Positions 21,028 through 30,483 of a stretch of 64,000 bases of DNA are shown here, piece after piece (position 1 is the stretch's first letter; each line of letters begins with the position of its first letter). The notes beneath the pieces are model-generated. The model searched no databases. It was not told the DNA's origin and saw nothing but the letters and a program-made list of their open reading frames with translations. The translations under genes and the position numbers were made by a program. Location: NCBI GenBank assembly GCA_963763095.1, contig CAVXNR010000022.1:499213-563212 (forward strand), in the 5' to 3' direction. The DNA is from CAVUCH01 sp963763095. GTDB lineage: Bacteria > Acidobacteriota > Vicinamibacteria > Vicinamibacterales > JAENWD01.

Positions 21028-21365
21028 ACCTGCACATTGAGCATGCTCACGGTCTGGCGGTCGTGCGCGTCGGCGAGACGCGCCTGATGTATCCCCTGCT
21101 GTCTGACTTTTCCGGCGCCGTGCTGGGGCTGATTTCCGGGGGCGAGAGGAAGCTGCTCATCGACCTCTCGAGCGTCACCTACGTGGACAGCGCGACGATC
21201 GGCTGCTTCATGGATCTGTACCGGCAGGCCGCGGCCGCCGGCTCCATGCTCAAGCTGTCCGGCGTGCAGAAGCGCGTCGAGACGATGCTCACGATGACGG
21301 GGGCACAGAACTTTCTCGAGCTGCATGCAGACGAGGCAAGCGCCGTGAAGAGCTTCGGGAGCTAG
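21024..21365 (+). CDS. STAS-domain anti-sigma factor antagonist (SpoIIAA/RsbV-like)
   Basis: 113 residues, a single STAS domain. KLLIDLSSVTYVDSATIGCF contains the conserved Ser (VDSATIG) that partner kinases phosphorylate in SpoIIAA and RsbV. It overlaps the sigma gene by 4 bp. In known systems the unphosphorylated antagonist binds an anti-sigma kinase and frees sigma, but no HATPase anti-sigma gene is seen nearby, so that partner would be encoded elsewhere. A small helical protein follows 2 bp later. Confidence 0.82.
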   Translation: MNLHIEHAHGLAVVRVGETRLMYPLLSDFSGAVLGLISGGERKLLIDLSSVTYVDSATIGCFMDLYRQAAAAGSMLKLSGVQKRVETMLTMTGAQNFLELHADEASAVKSFGS

Positions 21366-21367
21366 CC

Positions 21368-21661
21368 ATGCGCAGCATCAAAACGTCGAGCGGTGCCGAG
21401 GTTTCGCTGGACGGCGACCTGCTGTCGATCATGGAGGCGCTCTACCACGAGGTGACCGCGCAGCGCGCACTCGAGCGCTCATTCGAGGACATGGTTCGCG
21501 AGATCAATCACCTGATTGCGCAGATGAGCGTCGAAGAGCTGCAGAGCTACCTGGCAGAGAGCCTGTTTCTGAACACCGTGAAATATGAGAACGACCGGCT
21601 CGAAGCGTATATGCGAAAGCTCGAGAATGCCGGCGGCGCCAAAGGCTCCGCCGCTCCGTAG
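21368..21661 (+). CDS. Small helical protein of the sigma/STAS operon
   Basis: 97 residues, no recognised family. It is predicted mostly helical (SIMEALYHEVTAQRALERSFEDMVREI; VKYENDRLEAYMRKLENA), with a likely coiled coil and no membrane segment. It starts 2 bp after the STAS stop, so it is almost certainly co-transcribed with the sigma factor and antagonist. A role as a partner or scaffold in the same regulatory switch is inference only. Confidence 0.6.
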   Translation: MRSIKTSSGAEVSLDGDLLSIMEALYHEVTAQRALERSFEDMVREINHLIAQMSVEELQSYLAESLFLNTVKYENDRLEAYMRKLENAGGAKGSAAP

Positions 21662-21679
21662 CCCCGAGCCGAAACCGCA

Positions 21680-21713
21680 GTCTGTAGCCTGCAGTCTGTA
21701 GTCTGCAGCCTGA
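21680..21713. repeat. Short degenerate CAGTCTGTAG tandem
   Basis: Alternating CAGTCTGTAG and CCTGCAGTCTG units between the small operon gene and the radical SAM gene. Low-complexity spacer of unknown role. Confidence 0.6.
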
Positions 21714-21721
21714 GTGAACCC

Positions 21722-23083
21722 ATGTCCCTGAACTATCTCGCCACCCGCTTCACGTGCTCCTGGCCGTGGAGCACGATGGTGATGCTCTGCGACGGCCGCA
21801 TGGTCTGCGGCTGCGCCGACCCGTACGGCAAGCGCGTCCTCGGCGACGCGCGGACGGCAACGGTCGCCGGCATCTGGACCGGTGAGACCGCCAGCCGCCT
21901 CCGCCACGACCTCAACGGCGGCGGATCGCAGTTCTGCGGCGACTGTCCGCTGAAACTGCCGCTGAAGCGAGACCAGACACCGCCGCAGCGCAACCTGCAG
22001 GTCGGCCCGCTGCCTTCGCGCCTGTACGTCGAGTGCACGGCCGCGTGCAACATCTCGTGCAACCAGGCCTGCTGTGCACCGGAGACCGGCATCACCCGCA
22101 CGCGGCAGGCGGGGATGCTCGACTTCGATCTCTTCACGCGCGTGATCGACGAAGCGGGACCATCGCTCGGGCGCGTGGATTTTTTCAACTACGGCGAGGC
22201 GTTCCTCCACAAGCGCGCCGTGGAGATGTGCGAATACATCAAGACGAAGTTCCCGCACATCTATCTCTACACGAGCACCAACGGCCTCGCGCTCACGGAA
22301 GAGCGCGCGCGCCGCCTGGTCAACTCCGGGATCGACGAGGTAACGTTCTCGATCGACGGCGCAACGCCGGAAACCTACATCCAGTACCGCCAGCGGGGCG
22401 ACTTCAACAAGGCCATAGCCAATCTCACCGCGGCGGTCGACGAGAAGCGCAGAAACGGGCGCGACTTACCCTTCATCAACTGGCGCTACATCCTTTTCAA
22501 CTGGAACGACAGCGACGACGAGATGGCGCTCGCACGCAGGCTGGCCACCGACATCGGCGTGGATCGCCTCTCGTGGGAGATCACGGACCATCCCGAGAAC
22601 GCCTACTCGCGCCGCTTCGTGCCCGGCACGCCGGCGTTCGAGGCGATCAAGTTCGAGGTGTGGGACGACAGCGGGCTCGGGAACGCGATCCCCGGCGCAA
22701 CGCCCCGTGCCACCATCGACGTCCGCACACTCCTGCCGGGTCTGCCGCTCGTCGCCCGCCAGGGGCGGCCGCTGCAGGTGCGCGCCCGCGTCCGGAACCT
22801 GTCCGCCCGCGCGTTTCCGGCGCAGGCCAGCTATGGTCGCCGCCTCGTGCGCCTCGGAGCTCAGCTCTGCACGGCCGACGGGACGCTCATCGAACGCGAC
22901 TATGCACGGGCGTGGCTGCCCCATAACGTCGAGGCGGGTGGCGAGGCAGACGTGCGGATCGAGATCCCCGCGCCAGAGGCGCCGGGGCGCTACAGCGTCA
23001 AATTCGATCTGGTGAGCGAAGGGATCGACTGGTTCGAGCGCTGCGGGTCACCGACGACGACACGGTCGCTGTGGGTGCGTTGA
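21722..23083 (+). CDS. Radical SAM protein with N-terminal SPASM-like domain and C-terminal Ig-like domain
   Basis: 453 residues. Residues about 10-76 look like a SPASM/twitch cluster (Cys12, Cys23, Cys29, Cys31, then IWTGETASRLRHD and FCGDC at 72-75), which normally sits C-terminal. The radical SAM core follows, with cysteines at 105, 109, 113 and 117 (ECTAACNISCNQACC). Their spacing is C-x3-C-x3-C, not the standard C-x3-C-x2-C. Later core motifs are VDFFNYGEAFLHK, LYTSTNGLALTEE and EVTFSIDGATPETYIQYR. The last 130 residues form a beta domain (APEAPGRYSVKFDLVSEGIDWFERCGS), as in sugar-binding ends of Wzt-like and glycosyltransferase proteins. The substrate is unknown; a cell-surface glycan or peptide is possible. 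Confidence 0.75.
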   Translation: MSLNYLATRFTCSWPWSTMVMLCDGRMVCGCADPYGKRVLGDARTATVAGIWTGETASRLRHDLNGGGSQFCGDCPLKLPLKRDQTPPQRNLQVGPLPSRLYVECTAACNISCNQACCAPETGITRTRQAGMLDFDLFTRVIDEAGPSLGRVDFFNYGEAFLHKRAVEMCEYIKTKFPHIYLYTSTNGLALTEERARRLVNSGIDEVTFSIDGATPETYIQYRQRGDFNKAIANLTAAVDEKRRNGRDLPFINWRYILFNWNDSDDEMALARRLATDIGVDRLSWEITDHPENAYSRRFVPGTPAFEAIKFEVWDDSGLGNAIPGATPRATIDVRTLLPGLPLVARQGRPLQVRARVRNLSARAFPAQASYGRRLVRLGAQLCTADGTLIERDYARAWLPHNVEAGGEADVRIEIPAPEAPGRYSVKFDLVSEGIDWFERCGSPTTTRSLWVR

Positions 23084-23096
23084 GAGAGGTGACGGG

Positions 23097-24014
23097 CTAA
23101 TTCGCCAGGCTCGCGGCTCGGCCCACCGGCACCGGCATCCGGCCGGCCTCGGCAAGCTCGCCGGCGGATTCGACCAGGCGCCACGCATCCGATTCCTCGA
23201 CGATCCGCGACGCGAAGGCCGTGTGCAGGGCGTGCCCCCCGCGGTGCGCCACCACATGGCCGATGATCGGGTGCCCGACGAGTGCGAGGTCGCCGATCAC
23301 ATCCAGGATCTTGTGGCGGACGAACTCGTCTTCGAACCGCAGCGCGTTCAGCACGCCCGTTTCACCGATCACGATCGCGTTGTCGAGCGAGCCGCCGAGC
23401 GCAAGCCCGTTCTGCCGCAGCATCTCCACTTCCTTGAGGAAGCAGAACGTGCGCGCCGGCGCGATCTCCTCGGCGAACGACTCCTCGGTCACGCGGTGCG
23501 TGCGTGCCTGGTGCCGCAGCAGCGGGTGATCGAAGCTGATGCTGTAGGTGACCTTGAAGTGATCGCTCGGATAGATCGCTATCCGCTTGTCGCCCAGCGA
23601 CAGCGCGATGGGGCGCACGACCTTGAGGAACCGCCGGCCCGCCGACTGACGCTTGATCCCGGCCTCCTGCAGCAGGTAGACGAACGGCGCCGCGCTGCCG
23701 TCCATGATCGGCACTTCGGGCGTGTTCAGCTCGATGATGACGTTGTCGACGCCCCGGCTCACGAGTGCCGCGAGGAGATGCTCGATCGTGTCGACCGTGC
23801 CCTGGTCGCGCGTCAACCCGGTGGCGTACTGAATGCCGCCGAGGTTGGCAACGTTGGCGGGGATCTCGAGCCCGCCGAGGTCGGTCCGGCGGAAACGGAT
23901 GCCGAAGTCTGCGGGAGCGGGCTTCAGCGAGAGCGTGACTTTTTTGCCCGAGTGGAGTCCGATGCCGGCGCACGAGATCGAGCGTCGGAGGGTTCGTTGT
24001 GCGTCCATTAGCAT
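23097..24014 (-). CDS. lpxC: UDP-3-O-acyl-N-acetylglucosamine deacetylase
   Basis: Zinc enzyme for the committed step of lipid A synthesis, so the host of this segment makes lipopolysaccharide. 305 residues. It starts QRTLRRSISCAGIGLHSGKK and contains TVDTIEHLLAALVSRGVDN, with the first zinc His. VPIMDGSAAPF, ARTFCFLKEVEML, FVRHKILDVIGDLAL (zinc His and Asp) and IGHVVAHRGGHALH follow. All metal and catalytic residues are visible. ATG at 24014 or 24008. Confidence 0.95.
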   Translation of the reverse strand: MLMDAQRTLRRSISCAGIGLHSGKKVTLSLKPAPADFGIRFRRTDLGGLEIPANVANLGGIQYATGLTRDQGTVDTIEHLLAALVSRGVDNVIIELNTPEVPIMDGSAAPFVYLLQEAGIKRQSAGRRFLKVVRPIALSLGDKRIAIYPSDHFKVTYSISFDHPLLRHQARTHRVTEESFAEEIAPARTFCFLKEVEMLRQNGLALGGSLDNAIVIGETGVLNALRFEDEFVRHKILDVIGDLALVGHPIIGHVVAHRGGHALHTAFASRIVEESDAWRLVESAGELAEAGRMPVPVGRAASLAN

Positions 24015-24234
24015 CTCAGGCGGCCGGGGAGAGCGTCATCGTCTTACGCCACAGAGCAAACGCAGTGCCGCGTAATGCTGAGCCGGATGACGGTTTGTAA
24101 GTTGTTGCTGTCTGAGGCTTTGTATTGCGGCGTGCCTGCCGATGGGTGGACAGCGGGCCGCGGCCGTGGCTCCGCGGCCACATGGAAAACCGACAGAAGT
24201 GTGGCCGATTTACCACGCCGCCGTCTCGCGCAGG
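24015..24234. other. Intergenic gap without a recognisable gene
   Basis: 220 bp between the lpxC start and the uvrA stop on the minus strand. It holds a GC-rich imperfect inverted repeat around 24,162-24,185 (CCGCGG on both sides), which could be part of a uvrA terminator. No gene or clear promoter is seen. Confidence 0.4.
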
Positions 24235-27105
24235 CTACGCGAGCGCCCGCCGCCCGCCCGCCGCCTCGGCGGCAAAGGCGGCCGCCAGGAACTGGCCCGT
24301 GAACGAGGCAGCGCAGGCCGCCACCCCCTCCGGGGTGCCCGCGGCAACCACGCGCCCCCCGGCCCCACCCCCCTCAGGTCCGAGATCCAGCACGTGGTCG
24401 GCTGATCGAATCACATCGAGGTTGTGCTCGATGACGAGCACGCTGTTGCCCTGATCGACCAGCTTGCCCAGCACGTCGAGCAGCTTCTTCACATCCTCGA
24501 AGTGAAGCCCGGTCGTCGGCTCGTCGAGGATGTACAGCGTCCGGCCGGTGCCGCGCTTCGATAGCTCGCGCGACAGCTTCACGCGTTGCGCCTCGCCCCC
24601 GCTCAGCGTGGTGGCGGACTGCCCCAGCTCGATGTAGCCGAGCCCGACGTCCTGCAGCGTGCGCAGCTTGCTGGCGATCGGCGGCACGTTCTCGAGGAGC
24701 GGCAGCGCCTGATCGACCGTGAGGTCGAGCGCGTCCGCGATCGACTTGCCGCGGTAGCGGATCTCGAGCGTCTCACGGTTGTACCGGCGGCCCTTGCACT
24801 GCTCGCACGTGACGTACACGTTCGGCAGGAAGTGCATCTCGATCGCGATGACGCCGTCGCCCTGGCACGCTTCGCAGCGTCCGCCCTTGACGTTGAACGA
24901 GAACCGGCCCGGGCGGAACCCGCGGGCCCGGGCGTCAGGGAGCATCGCGAAGAGCTCGCGCAGGAACGTGAACAGGCCCGTGTAGGTTGCCGGGTTGGAT
25001 CTCGGCGTACGGCCGATGGGCGACTGATCGATCTCGATCACCTTGTCGATGAAGTCGATCCCTTCGATGCGATCGTGCGCACCGGGGGCCTCCGAGGCGC
25101 GGTACAGCTGGCGCGCCAGGGCGCGGTACAGGATGTCGTTGACGAGCGTCGACTTCCCCGATCCGCTCACGCCTGTCACCGCCGTGAATACGCCGAGCGG
25201 GATCGCCACGTCGATGTTCTTGAGGTTGTTCGCGCGTGCGCCGCGGATGACGATCTCCCCTTTCAGTGCCGGCCGCCGGCCCCGCGGCGTCGCGATCGCG
25301 AGCTCGCCGCGCAGATACGCGCCCGTCACCGACGTGCGATCCGTCTCGATCAACTCGGCGGGGGTCCCCTGGAAGATCATGCGCCCGCCGTGCTCGCCCG
25401 CGCCGGGGCCGAGATCCACGACGTAATCCGCCGTGCGGATCGTCTCCTCGTCGTGCTCCACCACAATCACGGAGTTGCCGAGATCGCGCAGCCGGTGCAG
25501 CGTGCCGAGCAGCGCCCGATTGTCCCGCTGGTGCAGGCCGATGGACGGCTCGTCGAGCACGTACAGCACGCCCGTCAGGTTCGATCCGATCTGCGTCGCC
25601 AGCCTGATGCGCTGGCCTTCGCCGCCGGAGAGCGACGCCGCGCTGCGTCCGAGCGTCAGGTACCCGACGCCGACCTCGTCGAGAAAACGCAGGCGGTCCT
25701 GCACTTCCCGCAGGATGCGCTCCGCGATGATCCGCTCGCGATCCGTCAGCTCGATCCGGTTGAACACCTCGAGCGCCTGGCACATGGGCAGGCTGACGTA
25801 GTCCTGCATCGTGCGGCCCTTCACGCGGACGGCCAGGCTCTCGGGTTTGAGACGCGCTCCGGCGCATTCGGGACACGGCCGCAGCGCGCGGAACCGGTCG
25901 AGCTCCTCCTGCACGGTCCAGGTGCCTTGCTCGTAGCGGCGGCGAAGGTTCGGAAGCACGCCTTCGAAGTCGCGCCCGTATGGCTCTCCGGCACGGGTCC
26001 GAGCGCGGCGCTTCGGGGCGGGCGCCGCGTCCGCCGCGACGGCGGCGCGGCCGGGCCCGAGGATCAGGAGGTCGCGGTGCTTCCTCGGCAACTTGGCAAA
26101 GGGCACGTCAAGGGCGATGCCGAAGGTCGCCGCGAGCGTGTCGAGCGCATCCCGCACGAGCGTGCGATCGCCGCCGCTCCACGGCGCGATCGCGCCCTCG
26201 AGCAGGGTCCGCGACGGGTCCGGCACCAGCCGCTCCGGATCGAAATCCCACGTGGCGCCCAGGCCCTGGCACGCGGGGCACGCGCCGTGCGGCGAGTTGA
26301 ACGAGAAGGCGCGCGGCGTCATCTCCGGCACGCTTACGCCGCAGGCGACGCACGCCAGGCGCCGCGAGAACAGCCGATCGCCTCCGTCGAGCGTGTTGAT
26401 GACGACGATCTGATCCGCGAGCGTCAGCGCAGTCTCGACCGAATCGGTGAGCCGCCGTTCGATGCCCGGGCGGACGATGAGTCGATCGACGACGACGTCG
26501 ATGGTGTGGTTGCGCCGGCGTTCGAGCGTGATCTCGTCTTCGAGCGCGCGGAACTGGCCGTCGATCCGGGCACGGGTGAAGCCGCGGGCCTTGAGCGCCT
26601 CGAGCTCCTTCCTGAATTCACCCTTGCGGCCGCGCACCACGGGCGCGAGGACGTTGATGCGGGTGTCCTGCGCCGACGAGAGCACGAGCTCCACGATCCG
26701 CTCGAGTGACTGGGATGCGATTTCGAGGCCGCACCGGGGGCAATGCGGGACGCCGATGTTCGCGAACAGCAGACGCAGGTAGTCGTAGATCTCGGTCACC
26801 GTCCCGACGGTCGAGCGCGGGTTGGATCCCGTGGTCTTCTGCTCGATGGAAATCGCCGGCGAGAGCCCCTCGATCAGGTCGACGTCGGGCTTCTCCATCT
26901 GCTCGAGGAACTGGCGCGCGTACGCGGACAGCGACTCGACATACCGCCGCTGCCCCTCGGCGTAGATGGTGTCGAAGGCAAGCGAGGATTTGCCGGACCC
27001 CGACAGCCCGGTGATGACGACGAGCCGCTCGCGCGGCAGATCGACGTCGATATTGCGGAGGTTGTGGACGCGCGCGCCGCGCACCGCAATCCAGTCATGC
27101 GTCAT
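24235..27105 (-). CDS. uvrA: Excinuclease ABC subunit A
   Basis: Damage-recognition ATPase of nucleotide excision repair. 956 residues, intact. The first ATPase half has Walker A GLSGSGKSSLAFDTIYAEGQRR, zinc cysteines CPRCG, the CVACG/CPACQG pair and signature LSGGEGQRIRLATQIG. The second half has GVSGSGKSTLVNDILYRALA, the zinc module CEACQGDG to CEQCKGRRYN, LSGGEAQRVKLSREL and TLYILDEPTTGLHFEDVKKL. ATG at 27105 opens MTHDWIAVRGARVHNL, the family N-terminus. An in-frame extension to 27183 is rejected as non-conserved. Confidence 0.96.
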   Translation of the reverse strand: MTHDWIAVRGARVHNLRNIDVDLPRERLVVITGLSGSGKSSLAFDTIYAEGQRRYVESLSAYARQFLEQMEKPDVDLIEGLSPAISIEQKTTGSNPRSTVGTVTEIYDYLRLLFANIGVPHCPRCGLEIASQSLERIVELVLSSAQDTRINVLAPVVRGRKGEFRKELEALKARGFTRARIDGQFRALEDEITLERRRNHTIDVVVDRLIVRPGIERRLTDSVETALTLADQIVVINTLDGGDRLFSRRLACVACGVSVPEMTPRAFSFNSPHGACPACQGLGATWDFDPERLVPDPSRTLLEGAIAPWSGGDRTLVRDALDTLAATFGIALDVPFAKLPRKHRDLLILGPGRAAVAADAAPAPKRRARTRAGEPYGRDFEGVLPNLRRRYEQGTWTVQEELDRFRALRPCPECAGARLKPESLAVRVKGRTMQDYVSLPMCQALEVFNRIELTDRERIIAERILREVQDRLRFLDEVGVGYLTLGRSAASLSGGEGQRIRLATQIGSNLTGVLYVLDEPSIGLHQRDNRALLGTLHRLRDLGNSVIVVEHDEETIRTADYVVDLGPGAGEHGGRMIFQGTPAELIETDRTSVTGAYLRGELAIATPRGRRPALKGEIVIRGARANNLKNIDVAIPLGVFTAVTGVSGSGKSTLVNDILYRALARQLYRASEAPGAHDRIEGIDFIDKVIEIDQSPIGRTPRSNPATYTGLFTFLRELFAMLPDARARGFRPGRFSFNVKGGRCEACQGDGVIAIEMHFLPNVYVTCEQCKGRRYNRETLEIRYRGKSIADALDLTVDQALPLLENVPPIASKLRTLQDVGLGYIELGQSATTLSGGEAQRVKLSRELSKRGTGRTLYILDEPTTGLHFEDVKKLLDVLGKLVDQGNSVLVIEHNLDVIRSADHVLDLGPEGGGAGGRVVAAGTPEGVAACAASFTGQFLAAAFAAEAAGGRRALA

Positions 27106-27239
27106 CGGTGGAAGTGAACCCTGTGATGAGGCGCGGCCGGCGACCCACGGCCGGGTCGTTCGGCGCGCACTCAAACGGGTCATTGTACCAGAACGCTGGC
27201 CGAAGACGACGGGGCCGAGGCGAGGCCCCGCAGCGGCAT

Positions 27240-27285
27240 GTGGCGCCGGGACTTGAAATGTGGCGCCGGGACTTCAGTCCCGGCG
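27240..27285. repeat. Tandem CTTCAG palindrome, one half-unit and one full unit
   Basis: GTGGCGCCGGGACTT occurs twice, 20 bp apart; only the second copy goes on to complete the palindrome GCCGGGACTTCAGTCCCGGC found also at 17483. It directly follows the stop of the permease gene on the minus strand. A small GGGGCC/GGCCCC hairpin lies just left at 27211-27229. Confidence 0.85.
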
Positions 27286-28788
27286 TTATCGCTGCGGCCC
27301 GCCGTGGAGGCGGCTGTGCCGGAACCCGTAGGCGAAGTAAAGACCCAGCCCGGCGGCCAGCCATATCCCGAATCGTTCCCACGCCTGGTATGGCAGCCCG
27401 ACCATGATGAACACGCAGGCCGCCGCCCCGAGCGGCGCCACGAGCCACACGAGCGGCACTCGAAATGGTCGCGGCCGTTGAGGCTCGGTCACCCGGAGCA
27501 CGAGCACGCCGATCGACACGAGCGCGAAGGCGAAGAGCGTTCCGATGTTCGTCAGGTCGTACGTCTCGGCCGCGTCACCGACAGCGGCGGCGAGCGCCAC
27601 CACCACGCCGGTGAGCAGCGTCGTCGCCGCTGGAATGCGCGTGCGCGGGTGCAGCTTCGCGGCCCACTGCGGCAGCAGGCCGTCACGGGCCATCGAGAAG
27701 AAGATGCGGGGCTGCCCGAACTGGAACACGAGCAGCACGGCGGTCATCGAGACCGCGGCACCAAGGGCTACCAGCCAGCCCACCTTCTGGAACCCGGCGG
27801 TCTGCAGCGCATACGCAAGCGGGTCGGCCGAGTTCGCCAGCTGACCGTACGGCACCATGCCGGTCAGCACGGCACCCACGATCACGTAGATGACGGTGCA
27901 GATGGCCAGTCCGCCCAGGATGCCGATCGGCAGGTTCCGCTGAGGATCCCGGGTCTCCTCCGCCGCGGTCGAAATCGCATCGAATCCGATGTAGGCGAAG
28001 AACACGATGGCCGCGCCCTGGTGAATCCCCGTGAACCCGTTCGGTGCAAACGGCACGTAGTTGGCCGGCGTGATGTGCGTGATCCCGACGCCGATGAAGA
28101 GGGCCAGCGCGACGAGCTTGATGATCACCATGATGTTGTTCGCGCGCGAGCTCTCGCGCGCGCCGCGCAGCAGCAGCCACGTGATGAACATCACGATCCC
28201 GAAGGCCGGCACGTTCACGAGCACGGGCACGCCCAGAACGTGCGGCGCCGCCTGCAGCAGGCCGTGGATGTCGGGGTTCGAGCTCAGGAGTGCGGTGCGG
28301 TACCCGGTCGTCAGCCACTCCGGCAGGCTCAGGCCAACCCCGCGCAGCAGCGTCGTGAAGTAGTCGCCCCAGGAGATCGCGACGGCCACGTTGCCGACCG
28401 CGTATTCGAGAATCAGGTCCCACCCGATGATCCAGGCGACCACCTCCCCGAGCGTGGCGTAGGTGTAGGCATACGCGCTCCCCGCCTGCGGGATCATCGC
28501 GGCCAGTTCGGCGTAGCAGAGCGCAGCCAGCGCGCAGGCGCCGCCAAGCAGCAGGAACGAGAACACGAGCGCCGGTCCGGCGCCATACCGGATGATCGTG
28601 CCATCCGGCGCCAGCTGCCCCGCAGCCGCCGTGCCGATCGCCCCGAAGATGCCGGCGCCGATCACGGCGCCGATGGCCAGCATGATGAGATCGCCGGCGC
28701 CGAGCACGCGCCGCAGCGCCTGCGGCGATCCTTCATCGACGATGAGGGCGGCGATCGGCTTGCGGCGGAACAGACGTGTGAGCGGCAT
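27286..28788 (-). CDS. APC-family amino acid permease (cationic amino acid transporter type)
   Basis: About 500 residues with 12-14 hydrophobic segments. LGAGDLIMLAIGAVIGAGIFGAIGTAA is the APC unwound helix 1 motif (GxGIF). Other family segments are AALCYAELAAMIPQAGSAYAYTYATLGE, AIVFFAYIGFDAISTAAEETRDPQRNLP and PRIFFSMARDGLLPQW. The SAYAY and FDAISTAAEE segments fit the CAT (YfnA-like) subgroup, which imports basic or other amino acids. The substrate cannot be fixed from sequence. The ATG at 28788 (MPLTRLF) is preferred to the TTG four codons upstream. Confidence 0.88.
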   Translation of the reverse strand: MPLTRLFRRKPIAALIVDEGSPQALRRVLGAGDLIMLAIGAVIGAGIFGAIGTAAAGQLAPDGTIIRYGAGPALVFSFLLLGGACALAALCYAELAAMIPQAGSAYAYTYATLGEVVAWIIGWDLILEYAVGNVAVAISWGDYFTTLLRGVGLSLPEWLTTGYRTALLSSNPDIHGLLQAAPHVLGVPVLVNVPAFGIVMFITWLLLRGARESSRANNIMVIIKLVALALFIGVGITHITPANYVPFAPNGFTGIHQGAAIVFFAYIGFDAISTAAEETRDPQRNLPIGILGGLAICTVIYVIVGAVLTGMVPYGQLANSADPLAYALQTAGFQKVGWLVALGAAVSMTAVLLVFQFGQPRIFFSMARDGLLPQWAAKLHPRTRIPAATTLLTGVVVALAAAVGDAAETYDLTNIGTLFAFALVSIGVLVLRVTEPQRPRPFRVPLVWLVAPLGAAACVFIMVGLPYQAWERFGIWLAAGLGLYFAYGFRHSRLHGGPQR

Positions 28789-28802
28789 CGATGGGGGCAA
28801 TC

Positions 28803-29833
28803 TCAGTGCGCCGTGGAGGGCGCGGCAGCAGTGTTGACGAACCCGTACACGGTGTCGTTCGAGGCGACCACGAGCGCACCGGTCGGATCGAACGTGATGC
28901 CGACGAGCCCCTCGCCGGATGCGACCAGGAGGGGAGGCTGGCCGGCCCCCTCCAGCCGGTAGACGCCGCTCGCACCGGCAAGTGCCTCGACGACGTGGAG
29001 CGAACCGGCGCCGTCGAATGCCAGACCTTGCGGCCGGCCGAACCCGGCATACAGCACGTCGACATGCCCGTCAGTGCTCACGCGGTAGATGCGGTCGCAC
29101 GAAGCAGAGCGTCGGAACCGATACGTGGATGGCCCGGTCGGGACCGACCGCGAGGTGATACGCGGCAATGCTCGGCGGCAAGTTTGCCAGGACCGTCGCC
29201 TGCCCGCCAGGTTCGATGCGGAACAGCGTGCCCGATCGATCGCCGACGAACAGACGTGCCGTCGCGGCCGAATGCCAGCCCGCATGCCACCCCCACTTCG
29301 GTCACGAACGGCCTGGCCTCGCCTGCCTCGGAGACCTTGTAGACGATGCCTTCGAAGCGGCTGGTGACGTACAGCAGGCCGTCCGGCCCGATAGCCATCG
29401 AGGTCGCATTGACGATCCCCGAGGCAAACGGCTCGCGTGCGCCGCTGGCGCTTACGCGAAAAATTGAGACCGGCGCCTGCTGTCCCCTTGCACCGCTGAC
29501 CGTCACGTACAGCCGGCCGCGATCGTCGAACACGGGACCGTCCACCTGGTGAATCCCGGTCGCGAGCGACCGTGCGACGTGGAGCCGAACCGCATCGCCC
29601 GCGATGGTCGACAGCCGGACGGGCCTGTGGCCCCCTTCCGCCGCGTCGGGCACACGGAACGACACGCGCGTGTTCGATGCTGCGAGGATCCGGGCGTGAT
29701 CGTCTCCGACCGTGACGATCGGCGGATCGCCGCGGCTGTCGAGCAGGCCGGCGCCGCTGACGCTTACTACGCCGCCCGGGCAGGCGAGTGGCGGATCGAC
29801 TGCAAGCAGGTGCGGGCGGGGACCGGACGGCAT
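28803..29833 (-). CDS. IPT/TIG plus NHL-like beta-propeller protein, frameshifted
   Basis: The N-terminus reads as an IPT/TIG immunoglobulin-like domain (PPLACPGGVVSVSGAGLLDS). Propeller blades follow: VDGPVFDDRGRLYVTVSGARGQQAPVS, ATSMAIGPDGLLYVTSRFEGIVYKV and CGLAFGRDG. The frame changes near 29,254 to LFVGDRSGTLFRIEPGGQ, and again near 29,110 to IYRVSTDGHVDVLYAGFGRPQGLAFDG and ITFDPTGALVVASNDTVYGFV. About 343 residues. Such propellers occur in SMP-30-like lactonases and in binding proteins; no active-site residues can be picked out, and no signal peptide is seen. It sits between the HNH gene and the permease on one strand. Confidence 0.55.
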
Positions 29834-29848
29834 CAGGGCTGCGTGATG

Positions 29849-30383
29849 CTAGCTGTCATCCAGTTCCACATTCCAGTAGAGATAGTCGCGCCAGCTCTCC
29901 GGCGCGTTCCGAAGACCGATCGTGATCCGGACGGCCGGAGCAGAGGTGGGACGGCGTGGCGGCGCGATCAGGCGCATCCCCGCTTCAGCAGGCGTGCGGC
30001 CCCCCTTGCGCCGGTTGCAGCTGATGCAGCACGTGACGATGTTTTCCCAGTCCTTGCGGCCGTCTTGCGCGACGGGCACGACGTGGTCGAACGTGAGCTC
30101 GTTCGTCGGGAACAGGTGGCCACAGGTACTGGCATCGGTGCCGGTCGCGCGCGTAGATGTTCGCGCGCGAAAACGGCACGTAATCGAACCGCTTCTTGAT
30201 GCGGATATACCGGAGCAGACGAATGACGGCGGGCAGCTTGAAGCTGACCGACACAGACCGCACCTCGCGGTCGTAGACCGAGATGACCTCCACTTTCCCC
30301 TGGCACCAGAGCGTTATCGCCTTTTGCCAGTGGACGACCTTGAGCGGCTCATAGGTCGCATTCAGGAGGAGCGTCTGCTCCAT
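29849..30383 (-). CDS. HNH endonuclease-family protein, one frameshift
   Basis: About 178 residues. It starts MEQTLLLNATYEPLKVVHWQ, the usual opening of a widespread HNH family. VISVYDREVRSVS and FSRANIYARDRHRCQY follow, with the first zinc Cys pair. The frame shifts near 30,130. The other frame supplies LTFDHVVPVAQDGRKDWENIVTCC with the HNH His and Asn, then CNRRKGGRTPAEAGMRLI. The nuclease core is thus complete once the shift is repaired. Members are common chromosomal genes without proven function, and no restriction or phage genes flank it. Confidence 0.75.
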
Positions 30384-30483
30384 GCCACAGTATATTGGGG
30401 ACGGCCGACGGATCATGTCAAGCCGCAGTAGTTCACCAGCATGGCGTGGCCCGCTCTTTTCCGGAGCCGCCCGCGGTCCGGAG

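Noticed and set aside
24586..26709. 707-codon plus-strand open frame
   Set aside because: Exact antisense shadow of uvrA, with a composition typical of reverse-complemented GC-rich coding.
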